A DNA stretch of 64,000 bases from 66-474 sp044464225 (lineage in GTDB: Bacteria; Pseudomonadota; Gammaproteobacteria; Xanthomonadales; Rhodanobacteraceae). Of this stretch, positions 45,532 to 54,727 are shown piece after piece. Both the position numbers and the translations under genes were made by a program. Location: assembly GCA_044464225.1 (NCBI GenBank), contig JBIQLN010000002.1, positions 62,001-126,000 on the forward strand, in the 5' to 3' direction. The notes beneath the pieces are model-generated. The model was not told where the DNA came from. It saw nothing but the letters and a program-made list of their open reading frames with translations, and made no database searches. The number at the start of each line of letters is the position of its first letter. The first letter of the stretch is position 1.

Positions 45532-47877
45532 TCACTCCCCGGACGATGCAGGCCGCGGCGGAAACGCCAGTCCGCTGCCGAATCCGCGCAGGGACAGGTT
45601 GCGGTTCCACGCCGGATCGGCTTTCAGCATGGCGGGCCAGCGGCGACGCATGTAGGCGACTTCCGATGCGTTGCGCGCCTGGCGCTCCGGGGTGTCATCG
45701 CGTCCGCGTGAAGCCGATTCGTGGTGGTACAGCTCGGCATGCGGCGTCCAGATGTTGTGCAGCCCGCGCTCGCGCAGGCGCAGGCAGAAATCGATGTCGT
45801 TGAAAGCCACGGCCAGGCGCTCATCCAGCCCGCCGGCGTCGAGGTAGACGGCACGGCGAACCAGCAGGCACGCGCCCGTGACCGCGGAAAGTTCCTGCGC
45901 CACGCGCGCACGCGCGCCCTGGCCGGACCATCCGCGCGGCCGGCCTGCATGGACATGGTCGGCTGCGCCATGCAGGCCGACGACCACCCCGGCATGCTGG
46001 ATCACGTCGTTCGGGTAGTAGAGCATGGCACCCACGGCGCCAACCTCCGACCGCAGCGCATGCCCCGCCATCTCCTCCAGCCAACCGGGCGAGATGACCT
46101 CGATGTCGTTGTTGAGCAGGCATACCAGCTCGCCATCGCATTGCGCAATGGCGCGGTTGTTGATCGCGGAGTAATTGAAGGGTGCGTCGTCCTTCAACAC
46201 CCGGATGCGTTCGCGGCCACGCAACGACTGCAGGTAATCGCGCGCGTCGCGCTGCGATGACTGGTTGTCCACGATGACGATTTCGTAGTTCGGCCACGTC
46301 GTCCTGGACAGGATGCTCTGCACGCATTTCCGCAGCAGCCCCACCCGGTCGCGCGTGGGGATGACGATCGAAACCTTGGGCAACGCGGATGGCAGTGGCC
46401 AGCGGACATGGAATGTCGGACCAAGCCGGGCTTCCACCGTGGCCTGCACCCCGAGCCGCGCCAGGTGTTCGCTCACGGCCCGCACACCGCCGGCGGCCGC
46501 GTCGGATGTCGGCAACTTCGGGGCGGAGCCGCGGGCACTCGTATGGCGGTGATACAGGACGTCCGGCACGTGGCGTATCCGCGGGCGATGCAATCGTTCA
46601 GTGCAGCGCAGGAACAGGTCATGCAAGGCGCCATCGCCAAAGCCATCGCGCAGGCCGCCGATGTCGCGCAACAGCTCCACGCGAACCAGCGCGAAGTTGC
46701 CGATGTAGTTCTGGCTGCGCAACAGGTCGGGGTTCCAGTCCGGCTTGAAATACGGTTCGCGGCGCCGGCCCTCGTCATCGATCCAGTCTTCGTCCGCGTA
46801 AGCGAATGCAAGGTCGGGATGGCGCCGGCAAAGCTCCGCCAATTCGAGCAGTGCATGCGGGCGCAGCTCTGCGCCGGTACCCATCACGAGGACGTGGCCG
46901 CCCGTGGCCATGTCCAGCGCGCGACTGAACGCGTCGGCACTCGAACCGGCTACGCCCGCGACGCGGATGCGGGCATCCCGTGCGGCATGGTCATCCAGCA
47001 GATCGGTGATTTCCGCACTGCAGGACGCATCCCCGGCTATGCACAATTCCCATTTTTCCCACAGCTGGTTGCGCACGCTGTCGATGCGACGGCGCAAGGA
47101 CGATGCCGACTCGTTCTGCACCGGCAAAAGTACCGAGATCGTCACGCCGGGACAGGCGCGGGCGCGTTGCCGCAGGTTCGCCAGCCGGCTCGGAGTCAGC
47201 GTGTCGTATTTCCTGATCCACACGTCGTAGTCGGTGAGCCCGCGCGGTCGCTGGTGTCCGAGGTAATCGGAAAATGCCGCAGTCGTTGCAACCCGCCGGC
47301 CGACCGTCCCGAGGCCTGCCAGGAAGCGGGCGGATCGCCGCAGCAAGGCACCCGGCGCAAACGGCTGGCCGGCGCCGCGCAGCATCATCCAAAGCGCGGT
47401 CGCGCGTGAAATCCGCCGCAGGCTGAAATCGCGCATCCGGAATCGCGCAGCCAACACCCCGGGGCAAAAATGCAGGTCCGACACCGGGTGCCGGAGCAAC
47501 ACCAGCGCGTGCAGCCTGCCGGAGACCGAGGGCTCGGGAAGCGGAATCTCCTCGGCGCTCTCCGCCACATCGGCCTCGTAAACCGGCTGGAGACTCGGCA
47601 ATGTGACGGTGCCGGCGATGCGCTCGATGCGGCCTCGCAGGGCATACCAGCCCGCGGGCCAACCCGATCCAGCCGCCGGCGCGCACAAGCGGAAACCCGC
47701 GTGATCGCCATTGACTTCCCATGCGACGCCATTGGCATCCGTCTCCGCCCGCACCGAGTCGTCCGGCCGCAGTTCACAGGGCTCCGGCGCGACATGCACC
47801 TGGACGGATACCTGCCATCGCCCGCCAGCGCGCGGCGAGTCAGCCGGCTGCACGGAGGTACCGCGAAGCCTGCCCAT
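45532..47877 (-). CDS. Double GT2 glycosyltransferase with beta-rich N-terminal extension
   Basis: A 781-residue enzyme with two GT-A domains. The first starts near residue 243 (VTISVLLPVQNESASSLRRR) and has YADEDWIDDEG. The second starts near residue 500 (PKVSIVIPTRDRVGLLRKC) and has VDNQSSQRD and CLLNNDIEVISPGWL. Before them lie about 240 residues of unknown fold. The order resembles dual-domain rhamnosyl/O-antigen transferases. Its start overlaps the stop of the upstream RgpF-TagF gene by 38 bases, so they are probably coupled. Confidence 0.88.
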   Translation of the reverse strand: MGRLRGTSVQPADSPRAGGRWQVSVQVHVAPEPCELRPDDSVRAETDANGVAWEVNGDHAGFRLCAPAAGSGWPAGWYALRGRIERIAGTVTLPSLQPVYEADVAESAEEIPLPEPSVSGRLHALVLLRHPVSDLHFCPGVLAARFRMRDFSLRRISRATALWMMLRGAGQPFAPGALLRRSARFLAGLGTVGRRVATTAAFSDYLGHQRPRGLTDYDVWIRKYDTLTPSRLANLRQRARACPGVTISVLLPVQNESASSLRRRIDSVRNQLWEKWELCIAGDASCSAEITDLLDDHAARDARIRVAGVAGSSADAFSRALDMATGGHVLVMGTGAELRPHALLELAELCRRHPDLAFAYADEDWIDDEGRRREPYFKPDWNPDLLRSQNYIGNFALVRVELLRDIGGLRDGFGDGALHDLFLRCTERLHRPRIRHVPDVLYHRHTSARGSAPKLPTSDAAAGGVRAVSEHLARLGVQATVEARLGPTFHVRWPLPSALPKVSIVIPTRDRVGLLRKCVQSILSRTTWPNYEIVIVDNQSSQRDARDYLQSLRGRERIRVLKDDAPFNYSAINNRAIAQCDGELVCLLNNDIEVISPGWLEEMAGHALRSEVGAVGAMLYYPNDVIQHAGVVVGLHGAADHVHAGRPRGWSGQGARARVAQELSAVTGACLLVRRAVYLDAGGLDERLAVAFNDIDFCLRLRERGLHNIWTPHAELYHHESASRGRDDTPERQARNASEVAYMRRRWPAMLKADPAWNRNLSLRGFGSGLAFPPRPASSGE

Positions 47878-50359
47878 ACAGCCCCTTCACGCGTTGCGCC
47901 ACGCGCCAGGCGTTGGCGTCATCGGCGTAATCGAGCAGCAACTGGCGCTTCCACGCATAGCGCTCGCGCTCCACCGGACCGGGTGGATCGAAACCTGCTT
48001 CGAGTGCGATCTGCAACTGGCCGAAATCGCGACAGACCGGCCCCGGAAAAACCTGCTGCATGTCATAGAAAAGTCCGCGCTCGGCATGGACGTACCGGTC
48101 GAAATCGTAGGCGAAGCTGACCATGGGCCGGCCGGTGAGCATGAAATCCACGAAGCAACTGGAATAATCGGTCAGCAACAGGGCGGCCTTCCGGTACAGC
48201 ACTTCCACGTCTTCGAAATGCAATGCCGACAGATTCAGGGCGCCGATTGCATCCAGCGCGGCGCCGTAAACGTGGGCGGTATCGGCCATGTGTTCACGCA
48301 CGCCGAGCACCGCGCGATTTTTTTCCAGCCATTGCCGCAGCCACGCCAATTCCCTGTCGGCGAATGCGTAATACGCCTCGGCCTGCCCTTGCCGGAACGT
48401 GGGCACGAACAGCACCAGCCGCCGCCCTTCGAGCATGCTTTCCAGGCGCGCTGCCTGCTCGCGAAGATGCGCCGGCAATTCATGCTCCGGACGCGTAATG
48501 AAATCGTGCCGCGGCAAACCGGTGATCCACACGTCGTTGTAGGTCAGCGGATAGAAGGCCGATGCCATGGCCATGGCATCCATGCGCGATGCGGCGATCA
48601 CCGCGCGGCATTTGCGGTGTTCCTCGGCGAGTGCATCCAGGTTGCCGCACATGTCCAGCGATGCATAGCCGATCCGCTTCAGCGGCACGCCGTGCCACAA
48701 GTTGATGATGTTGTGCTGCGCGGGTGACACCGGATACCCGATGTTGCGGGTCGGGCTGTGCTTGATGAAGATCTGGCGGGCGCGCATCAAGTGATGTTGC
48801 CCGTCGCGACTGTGCAGCGGCAGCACGACCACGTTCTCGCCATCGACGGGGACATGCTTCTTGCGTGTCAACACGATTTTCTTGATGGACGGATCGTCCT
48901 TGACCGCCTCGAACAGGGCGCGCTCGTTGCCCGTGAATTGCTGGGTGAAAGCACACACGGGAAAGGCCCACCAGTGGTCGAAGGTGGGACTGGCGGCGTC
49001 CGCACGGGCGAAGGCGGGGCCCGTCAACCGCTGTGGCCGTATCGGATGCCCCGCAGGTCCCTGCACCGTGCGCAAATTGCGATGCAGTTTCTCGTAGTTG
49101 GCCACGCGCAGCAGGTTGCGTTCGATGCATTCGACAGGGGCATTGGGCAGCGCTTCCAGAACCCGCTGCTTCCATTCGGCCAACCCGGGCACCCGGTAGT
49201 GGTTCTCGGTCAGCAGGTAGCGCTTCAGGAACGGGAACCCCTCGGCAATAAGGGTAAACGCCGTTTCCGAGTAGATCGGATGCAACGGGTACAGCCGATC
49301 GATGAACGTCTCGAAAGCATGGCCCGCCGCCATCAGGTAGCGGCCGATGCCGATTTCGTACTTGCCGATGATGTTGGCCTTGTGCGGCTCGGGCACCACC
49401 GCATCCAGGCGGCGGCGGAACCCCGCATCGGCGATCACCGGCTTGCGCAGCGCCAGGAAGTAGGATCCGATGTGGAAGTCGTACGGATATTCGACGTCGT
49501 AGCGCGGCAACCCCTCGCGCTTGACCTGCTCCATCGGAATCGGCTCCCGGAACCGATTGGCGGGCTTGTGACGGGTGGAATAGAGGCCCTTGGTGGCCTG
49601 CATGCCCCACCAGTCACAAGCCTTGCCGTCCATGCGCGCGAACACTTCGTCCAGGTCGCGCAGCAAGTAGCAACTGTCGTTGACCAGCAGGACCTCGTCG
49701 TAATCCTGCAACGTGTCCCAGCCGACGAGGTCGCGCGCCAGCATCGACCATGACCCGAAATCGTAGGCACCATGGCGGCGCACCCAGGCGCCACGCGTGA
49801 TCCCGGCCAGCTTCCCGAGCTCACCGGCCCGCATTTCCCCATCTGCCAGGTACCACACGTCGGCGTGGCGCGAAAGCTCGCGAAGATACGCAACGACACA
49901 GTCGTCCACGATGCCGTCGGGATCGTGCGCGGCGAACAGGCAAGCGCGACGCGCCCTTCCGCCCGGCCGCAACACATGCCCCGGCCCGTTCGGATGATAG
50001 GGACCGGGATGCGTCTGCAATCCGGCCGCACGCCCCACCAGTACGTAATGCACCAGCGGATTGATCCGTTCGCGTACCGGGTCGAGGTGCGAGGCCCAAT
50101 ACCACCACACGTCGAAGTCGGCTGACGGATTGCGCAACCGCCGCCAGCCTTCCCGGCAGAAGTCGCGCAGCGCTTCCGCCGCGGTACCGGTCACTCCGGG
50201 GTGATTGCGCAAATACCAGGCTGCGTCGAAACATCCCGAATCAGCCAGCAATCGGCATTCGCGATCGATCCGCGCGGCTTCGACTTCCGGCAGCGTGCCC
50301 GCGGCGTCAACGAGATAGGGCGCAAGGAGCGCGTGCTGGCTGGACGAGCTGTCCATCAT
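47840..50359 (-). CDS. RgpF-like and TagF-like fusion enzyme with PDV repeats
   Basis: An 839-residue enzyme. The N-terminus (about 38-110) has two PDV-like repeats (AWYLRNHPGVTG, NPLVHYVLVG). About 135-430 is a rhamnan synthesis F (RgpF) domain (CLFAAHDPDGIVDDCVVAYL, LLVNDSCYLL, GSYFLAL). From about 480 to the end is a CDP-glycerol glycerophosphotransferase domain with INLWHGVPLKRIG (about 556) and TDYSSCFVDFMLTG (about 731). Its start (ATGATG) overlaps the upstream gene's stop as ATGA. It probably adds both sugar and glycerol phosphate to the polymer. Confidence 0.9.
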   Translation of the reverse strand: MMDSSSSQHALLAPYLVDAAGTLPEVEAARIDRECRLLADSGCFDAAWYLRNHPGVTGTAAEALRDFCREGWRRLRNPSADFDVWWYWASHLDPVRERINPLVHYVLVGRAAGLQTHPGPYHPNGPGHVLRPGGRARRACLFAAHDPDGIVDDCVVAYLRELSRHADVWYLADGEMRAGELGKLAGITRGAWVRRHGAYDFGSWSMLARDLVGWDTLQDYDEVLLVNDSCYLLRDLDEVFARMDGKACDWWGMQATKGLYSTRHKPANRFREPIPMEQVKREGLPRYDVEYPYDFHIGSYFLALRKPVIADAGFRRRLDAVVPEPHKANIIGKYEIGIGRYLMAAGHAFETFIDRLYPLHPIYSETAFTLIAEGFPFLKRYLLTENHYRVPGLAEWKQRVLEALPNAPVECIERNLLRVANYEKLHRNLRTVQGPAGHPIRPQRLTGPAFARADAASPTFDHWWAFPVCAFTQQFTGNERALFEAVKDDPSIKKIVLTRKKHVPVDGENVVVLPLHSRDGQHHLMRARQIFIKHSPTRNIGYPVSPAQHNIINLWHGVPLKRIGYASLDMCGNLDALAEEHRKCRAVIAASRMDAMAMASAFYPLTYNDVWITGLPRHDFITRPEHELPAHLREQAARLESMLEGRRLVLFVPTFRQGQAEAYYAFADRELAWLRQWLEKNRAVLGVREHMADTAHVYGAALDAIGALNLSALHFEDVEVLYRKAALLLTDYSSCFVDFMLTGRPMVSFAYDFDRYVHAERGLFYDMQQVFPGPVCRDFGQLQIALEAGFDPPGPVERERYAWKRQLLLDYADDANAWRVAQRVKGLYGQASRYLRAAG

Positions 50360-50910
50360 GCACCGCGTCCGGGCCCCGACCGGAGAAAATGCAGCAGTGG
50401 ATTGGCGCCGGTCTCGGCAAGCTCCGGATGATCGCGCAGGTACGCTTCGGTACTGAATTCCGGCCCGGGATCACGCCCTTCGGGCGCGCCGTGGCGCAGG
50501 TAATGCTCGGCCGGATCCATGCTGGCGTTGGCCACGTCGGGATATTCGGTGACGTACCATTCGGCATCGAACCATTTCGACGCGCGCACGGTTTCGATGT
50601 CCTCCAGCATCGCGCGCTGCTCCGGCGACATCCGCATCCTTCGCCACCAGCCCAGCGTCCGCTCGGATCCGCCGGACCGCTCGCCGGGGTGCGGCAGGGA
50701 TGCCGCGTCATCGCCCGCCGCAGAACGCGCATGCAACTGTTCGGCCAGCGCTTCCTGCGCTTTGCGGGCTTCCGCCAGTTCGAGTCGCGCCTGGTCGAGG
50801 TCATGGAGACAAGCGTTCAACCTGGCGCGCAGGCGGTCCCGCTCGTGACGAAGCGCTTCCACGCTCGCCTCCCCATTCTCGCGACCCGTATCGTCATCTT
50901 GCACGTTCAC
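50356..50910 (-). CDS. Coiled-coil protein with PDV repeats, unknown function
   Basis: A 184-residue protein with no recognised enzyme. Residues about 13-65 are a charged coiled coil (EALRHERDRLRARLNACLHD, ARLELAEARKAQEALAEQL). The C-terminal half carries PDV repeats (WYVTEYPDVANASMDPAEHY, AYLRDHPELAETGANPLLHF) like those in the two large synthesis proteins. It may act as a scaffold or length-control partner. Its stop overlaps the RgpF-TagF start (ATGA). Confidence 0.75.
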   Translation of the reverse strand: MNVQDDDTGRENGEASVEALRHERDRLRARLNACLHDLDQARLELAEARKAQEALAEQLHARSAAGDDAASLPHPGERSGGSERTLGWWRRMRMSPEQRAMLEDIETVRASKWFDAEWYVTEYPDVANASMDPAEHYLRHGAPEGRDPGPEFSTEAYLRDHPELAETGANPLLHFLRSGPGRGA

Positions 50911-50922
50911 GCCGCTCCTCCC

Positions 50923-52308
50923 CTACCCGCGCCCAAGCAATTTAGCCACGGCCGGCGTCAATGAAAGCGCCCGCCCGCCGAGCGGCGCCACCGAGAATTC
51001 GGTGCCCAGGTCGGCGGGCGATTTCGCATCACCGGCGTCCAGCTTGATGCGGAAACCCAGGCGGTCACGCGACACGTCGAGGTGCCTGGCCACGTCGGGA
51101 CGCGGCAAGACTTCGAAATCCGGGCAGGTCATGATCCGTCCTTTCAGGCGCACCGCAAACGCCGCAGGCAATTGCCCATCCTCGCCGATCGCCCAGCCCT
51201 GGATAACCAACCTGCCACGGGCCACCTTGATCCTGTCCACGTAACCCTTGGACGCAGGACCATCCACGGATGGAGCGTCCCCGGCCGAAGGCACCCCCCG
51301 CTTGCGCAAGGAACGGTAGAACGCCTTCACTTTGCGCCCGAATTTTCGATCGTCCAATCTGGCCGGCCCCGGCCGGTTCCAATCCAGCAAGACCGGCAGA
51401 TAGCCTGCAGCAATCAGTTGCTCGCGTATTTGCCCATGGTATTGCGACGGCACGTACCCATCGACAGCAAAATCCCCGTCGCCAGCTTCGGCAAGCCACA
51501 GTGCCACCACATCCGGGCCGAGGCCACTGGCCATGACGTGTTCCATCGTGCGATTGATCGAATAGGGTGAAAAATTCGACGCCACGGCTGAACGCAATGC
51601 CGGGGATGCGGCGATCTCGCCGCGCGCCAAGCGACTTATCTGTCGGTCACCCGAAACCACCGGAATCCCCGCCGGTACAAACAGCTTGCTGGCCACGCTG
51701 CTCTTGCCGTACCCGGACGGCTGCATCAGCAGATAGGCCATCGGGCGGCGAGGCGACACGTGCACGACATGGCGCTCGACAGGATCGCCGGCCTGGTTGA
51801 CGCTCGGGCCCATCCATTTGGATGCGTAGGGCGCGAGAATCTCGCGCAGGGTCATCAACGAAGGAAACCAGCGCTCGTCGATGCCGCGTGTGACCTTGAC
51901 CCACTCGGCCTTTTGCGATGACACGAGGCCGAGCTCCAGCACCAGTACCCCGTCGGGACTGAGGCGCTCGACCAGCCGGTGCAGCAATGCGGGTTGGTCA
52001 TCGGCATAGTGCAAGGCCGACGCCAGCAGGATCACGTCAAAGGGCCCGTCGGGCAGGTGGTCCCAGCTCTGGCAGTGAAACTCGCAATCCGGAAACCGCC
52101 GGCGTGCCCGCTCGATGAATTCGTGCGAGCGGTCCAGCCCTACCGAACGGGTTGCCCCGGCAAATTTGGCAAACCCGCAAAAAAAACCCTCGTTGCACCC
52201 CACGTCCAGGAAGGTGCATCCGTCCAATACCGGCAAACGCAATGCCGCCAGCTTGTCCAGGGTCCGCGAATCGCCGCGGACGTCGGGAAACGTCTGGTAC
52301 TGCAGCAT
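50923..52308 (-). CDS. Methyltransferase and P-loop protein with a domain shared with the ABC ATPase
   Basis: A 461-residue protein. The N-terminus is a class I methyltransferase (FLDVGCNEGFFCGFAKFAGA, FDVILLASALHYADDQPALL). From about residue 185 a P-loop-like segment follows (YLLMQPSGYGKSSVASKLF), with VVSGDRQISRLARG after it, as in small kinases. The C-terminal approximately 110 residues (GYVDRIKVARG, LVIQGWAIGED, RPDVARHLDV, GFRIKLDAGD) are built like the C-terminus of the ABC ATPase next door. I start at 52308 with GAGAGG upstream; an in-frame ATG at 52341 overlaps the ATPase gene. It could modify and cap the polymer end, as WbdD does for O9a, but the folds are not the same. Confidence 0.82.
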   Translation of the reverse strand: MLQYQTFPDVRGDSRTLDKLAALRLPVLDGCTFLDVGCNEGFFCGFAKFAGATRSVGLDRSHEFIERARRRFPDCEFHCQSWDHLPDGPFDVILLASALHYADDQPALLHRLVERLSPDGVLVLELGLVSSQKAEWVKVTRGIDERWFPSLMTLREILAPYASKWMGPSVNQAGDPVERHVVHVSPRRPMAYLLMQPSGYGKSSVASKLFVPAGIPVVSGDRQISRLARGEIAASPALRSAVASNFSPYSINRTMEHVMASGLGPDVVALWLAEAGDGDFAVDGYVPSQYHGQIREQLIAAGYLPVLLDWNRPGPARLDDRKFGRKVKAFYRSLRKRGVPSAGDAPSVDGPASKGYVDRIKVARGRLVIQGWAIGEDGQLPAAFAVRLKGRIMTCPDFEVLPRPDVARHLDVSRDRLGFRIKLDAGDAKSPADLGTEFSVAPLGGRALSLTPAVAKLLGRG

Positions 52309-52312
52309 CGGC

Positions 52313-53464
52313 TCAACCTCTCCCGGCCGTACGGAGGGCAACCACCAGCTTGTCCGATTGCCGAAGCACCGTCTCGGCCACCTGCCCCGGCGGCCCGCCC
52401 AACACGACCATGTCTCCGAGCCCGCCGAGTGTCGTCACTCCGGGAACATCAAAGGTGGCGGAAAAGCCAGGTTCCGGATCACGGACACCAAAGCGCTTGA
52501 CCACGTCCTCGCGTTTGAACCGGCGTATCTCCTGCGCCGGATGTGTGTGGTCACCCAACCTCAATGCCACGGTCTCCGGCCGCGGCTCGCGGGTGCTGGC
52601 CATCCAGCCTTTCAGGCGCACTTTACCCGGCGATTCCAGGACAGCATCGTCGACGTAGCCGTAAACGCGCGCACAATCCCCGGAAAAATCGAGTTCACGC
52701 GTGGAGCCGGAAGCCCACTGGAGCGCAAGCAACTCCTGGTAAAACTCGATCGCCGGCTCGATGTCGCCGACGAACAGCAGGCGCCCGTGATCGATCACCA
52801 TGCCCCTGTTGCAGATGTCGCGCAGAAGTCCTGCCTGGTGGCTGGCGAGGACCACGATCTTGCTGCTGCTGACCGTATCCTGGAGGCGCTCCTTCGCCTT
52901 GATCTTGAAATTGGCATCGCCCGTGCTCAGCCATTCGTCCAGCAGCAGGATGTCCTGCCGGATGGACGTGGAGATCGCAAATCCGAGGCGCATTTTCTGC
53001 CCGGATGAAAGCGTGAAGAGGCGCTGGTTGACCTTTTCGGGGATTTCGGCGAACTCGAGGATGTCATCGAGATGCTCACGGATGTACGAAGTGGAAAGCC
53101 CCATGGCGGTACCCCGGAGGAAAATGTTTTCCCGGACGGTAGCGTGGTTGTGGAATCCCAACGACAGATTCAAAAGCGCCTGGGCGCGGCCGCGCACGCT
53201 GAGATGTCCCGAGGTCGGGGCGTAGGCGCCGTTGAGCACCTTCAGGAGAGTGGACTTGCCGGCTCCGTTCTGGCCCAGCAACGCCATGCGGTCACCTTCC
53301 TCGATGGTGAAGGTGAAATCCCTGAGCAGGGGCACCTGCTCACGCCGCGGCGGATCGAACATCGCACCGAAAAACACCGACCCCCAGTGCCTGGCGGTAC
53401 GCTCGCGCTGCAGATACGTTGGCACGACCAACGACAGGTGCTCGGCCTTGATGCCTGCGCTCAT
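52313..53464 (-). CDS. Wzt/TagH-like polysaccharide export ABC ATPase with C-terminal recognition domain
   Basis: A 383-residue ATPase. Walker A is LLGQNGAGKST (about 62-72), signature is LSSGQKMRLGF, Walker B is DILLLDEWLSTGD and the switch His is in VVLASHQ. The extra C-terminal domain (GYVDDAVLES, VRLKGWMASTRE, VGVRDPEPGFSATFDVPG-type text) is where Wzt proteins carry a carbohydrate-binding module. It starts 7 bases after the permease stop, with GAGG upstream. With the permease it would export a lipid-linked polymer. Confidence 0.92.
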   Translation of the reverse strand: MSAGIKAEHLSLVVPTYLQRERTARHWGSVFFGAMFDPPRREQVPLLRDFTFTIEEGDRMALLGQNGAGKSTLLKVLNGAYAPTSGHLSVRGRAQALLNLSLGFHNHATVRENIFLRGTAMGLSTSYIREHLDDILEFAEIPEKVNQRLFTLSSGQKMRLGFAISTSIRQDILLLDEWLSTGDANFKIKAKERLQDTVSSSKIVVLASHQAGLLRDICNRGMVIDHGRLLFVGDIEPAIEFYQELLALQWASGSTRELDFSGDCARVYGYVDDAVLESPGKVRLKGWMASTREPRPETVALRLGDHTHPAQEIRRFKREDVVKRFGVRDPEPGFSATFDVPGVTTLGGLGDMVVLGGPPGQVAETVLRQSDKLVVALRTAGRG

Positions 53465-53471
53465 GGCCGCC

Positions 53472-54377
53472 TCACAACCAGATCGGTACCAGGCGCGCAT
53501 AGCGCCGGTACAGGAACGCGGCGAGCGCAATGCCCGACACCGTCAGGATCCCGACGTAGGACCATGAAAGCACGCTGACGTGCTCGCCCAGAATCGGCGC
53601 CCTGAAAACCTCGATCAGATGATAAAACGGGTTCATTCTAGCGATCTGGCCGCGCAGGCTGTGGGGCGGCATCTGCGCGGGCAGCCAGACGATGGGCGTG
53701 AACAGGAACAACACGCGGAATATGTTGTTGACCACTTCCTGTATATCGGGGAACCGAGCCCCCATCAGTGCGAACACGACCCCCGCCGTGAACGTGTTGA
53801 TGATCACCAGCACGAACGCGCCCAGCGCCACCAGCAGTCCCCATGGATGCAGGCTCGGGAAAACCGCCAGAGCCAGTGCGGTCATCGGCAAGGCCATCAG
53901 GAAGTGGAAAACCGCCTTGGCCATCGAACGCAAGATGAAGTCGGTCAGGCGCGTGCGGCCGTCCATGATGAAGGAGCGCGACCCCTGGAGCACCATCGTC
54001 GACTGCACGATCACCGAATGCATGACCGTGAACACCGTCCATCCGAGGGCCAGTTGGGCGACGAAATGGGTGATGTGGGTGTGCCACAAGCCGGCGAACA
54101 CCGAGCCGACTCCCCAGATGTACACCGCCGAGGGCATGATCAGCCACAACGGACCCAGCCGCGAACGCCGGTAAGTGACCACGATGTCCAGCCACGCCGA
54201 AAGCGCCCAGAATTCGGGGTTGCGCAGGCTTTCCAGCAAATCACGGAACAAATGCCGATCGCCACGTACCTGCCACAAACCCCGATCTTTTTGGGCAAGG
54301 GCGCCGGTGGATGGGGCGGTAGCGACCGCGCCCGCTCCATCATCATCGCTCCGTTGCGTTTCAACTTTAGAATGCAC
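53472..54377 (-). CDS. ABC-2 type polysaccharide/teichoic-acid export permease
   Basis: A 301-residue membrane protein of the TagG/Wzm family with six predicted helices. Diagnostic pieces are RSRLGPLWLIMPSAVYIWGVG, GWTVFTVMHSVIVQST and FLFTPIVWLPAQMP. The reading frame starts at GTG 54377; I find no better start. It is the first gene of the polymer locus and is directly followed by the ATPase gene. Substrate is probably a lipid-linked glycan, by context. Confidence 0.92.
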   Translation of the reverse strand: MHSKVETQRSDDDGAGAVATAPSTGALAQKDRGLWQVRGDRHLFRDLLESLRNPEFWALSAWLDIVVTYRRSRLGPLWLIMPSAVYIWGVGSVFAGLWHTHITHFVAQLALGWTVFTVMHSVIVQSTMVLQGSRSFIMDGRTRLTDFILRSMAKAVFHFLMALPMTALALAVFPSLHPWGLLVALGAFVLVIINTFTAGVVFALMGARFPDIQEVVNNIFRVLFLFTPIVWLPAQMPPHSLRGQIARMNPFYHLIEVFRAPILGEHVSVLSWSYVGILTVSGIALAAFLYRRYARLVPIWL

Positions 54378-54727
54378 AGTTCAGCTCATCCCTGTGTTGC
54401 GTGTTGTCCAGGACGCCCGGGCGTATTCCGACAGCAGTTTTCCCACCACCTTCGGACCAAAGCACGGCGCATGATAACCGGCCCCTCCTGCACCTTCGTT
54501 CTGCGGAGGGCCAACGGATGGCGGCGGTGACCTGGAGGTCGTCCCAGCCTCCGTCCGCTCACCCCGGTCCTTGACGCCCCGACAGCCTGACGGTACGCCG
54601 TCCACGGTCCACCGCGCGCAATGGCCCCTGCGAAAACGATCGCCCGACATCCCCAATCAAGCTGGGCGAAGCCTTCCGCCGCCCGAGCCGGAAGGGGCCA
54701 CGTCCATGATCGCGCCCCGGCCCCGCC
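54378..54727. other. Intergenic region holding the presumed polymer-locus promoter
   Basis: 350 bases between the cystathionine gamma-synthase gene and the export permease gene, both read leftwards. A TATCAT -10-like box on the minus strand (54476-54471) is followed after 5 bases by GTG 54465, which opens a frame of about 32 codons overlapping the permease start by about 11 bases. I do not call that frame a gene. No other feature stands out. Confidence 0.4.

Noticed and set aside
54367..54465. A 32-codon frame upstream of the export permease as a gene
   Set aside because: It needs a GTG start at a 5-base spacing from the -10 box, and its stop overlaps the permease start out of the ATGA pattern; support is too weak.
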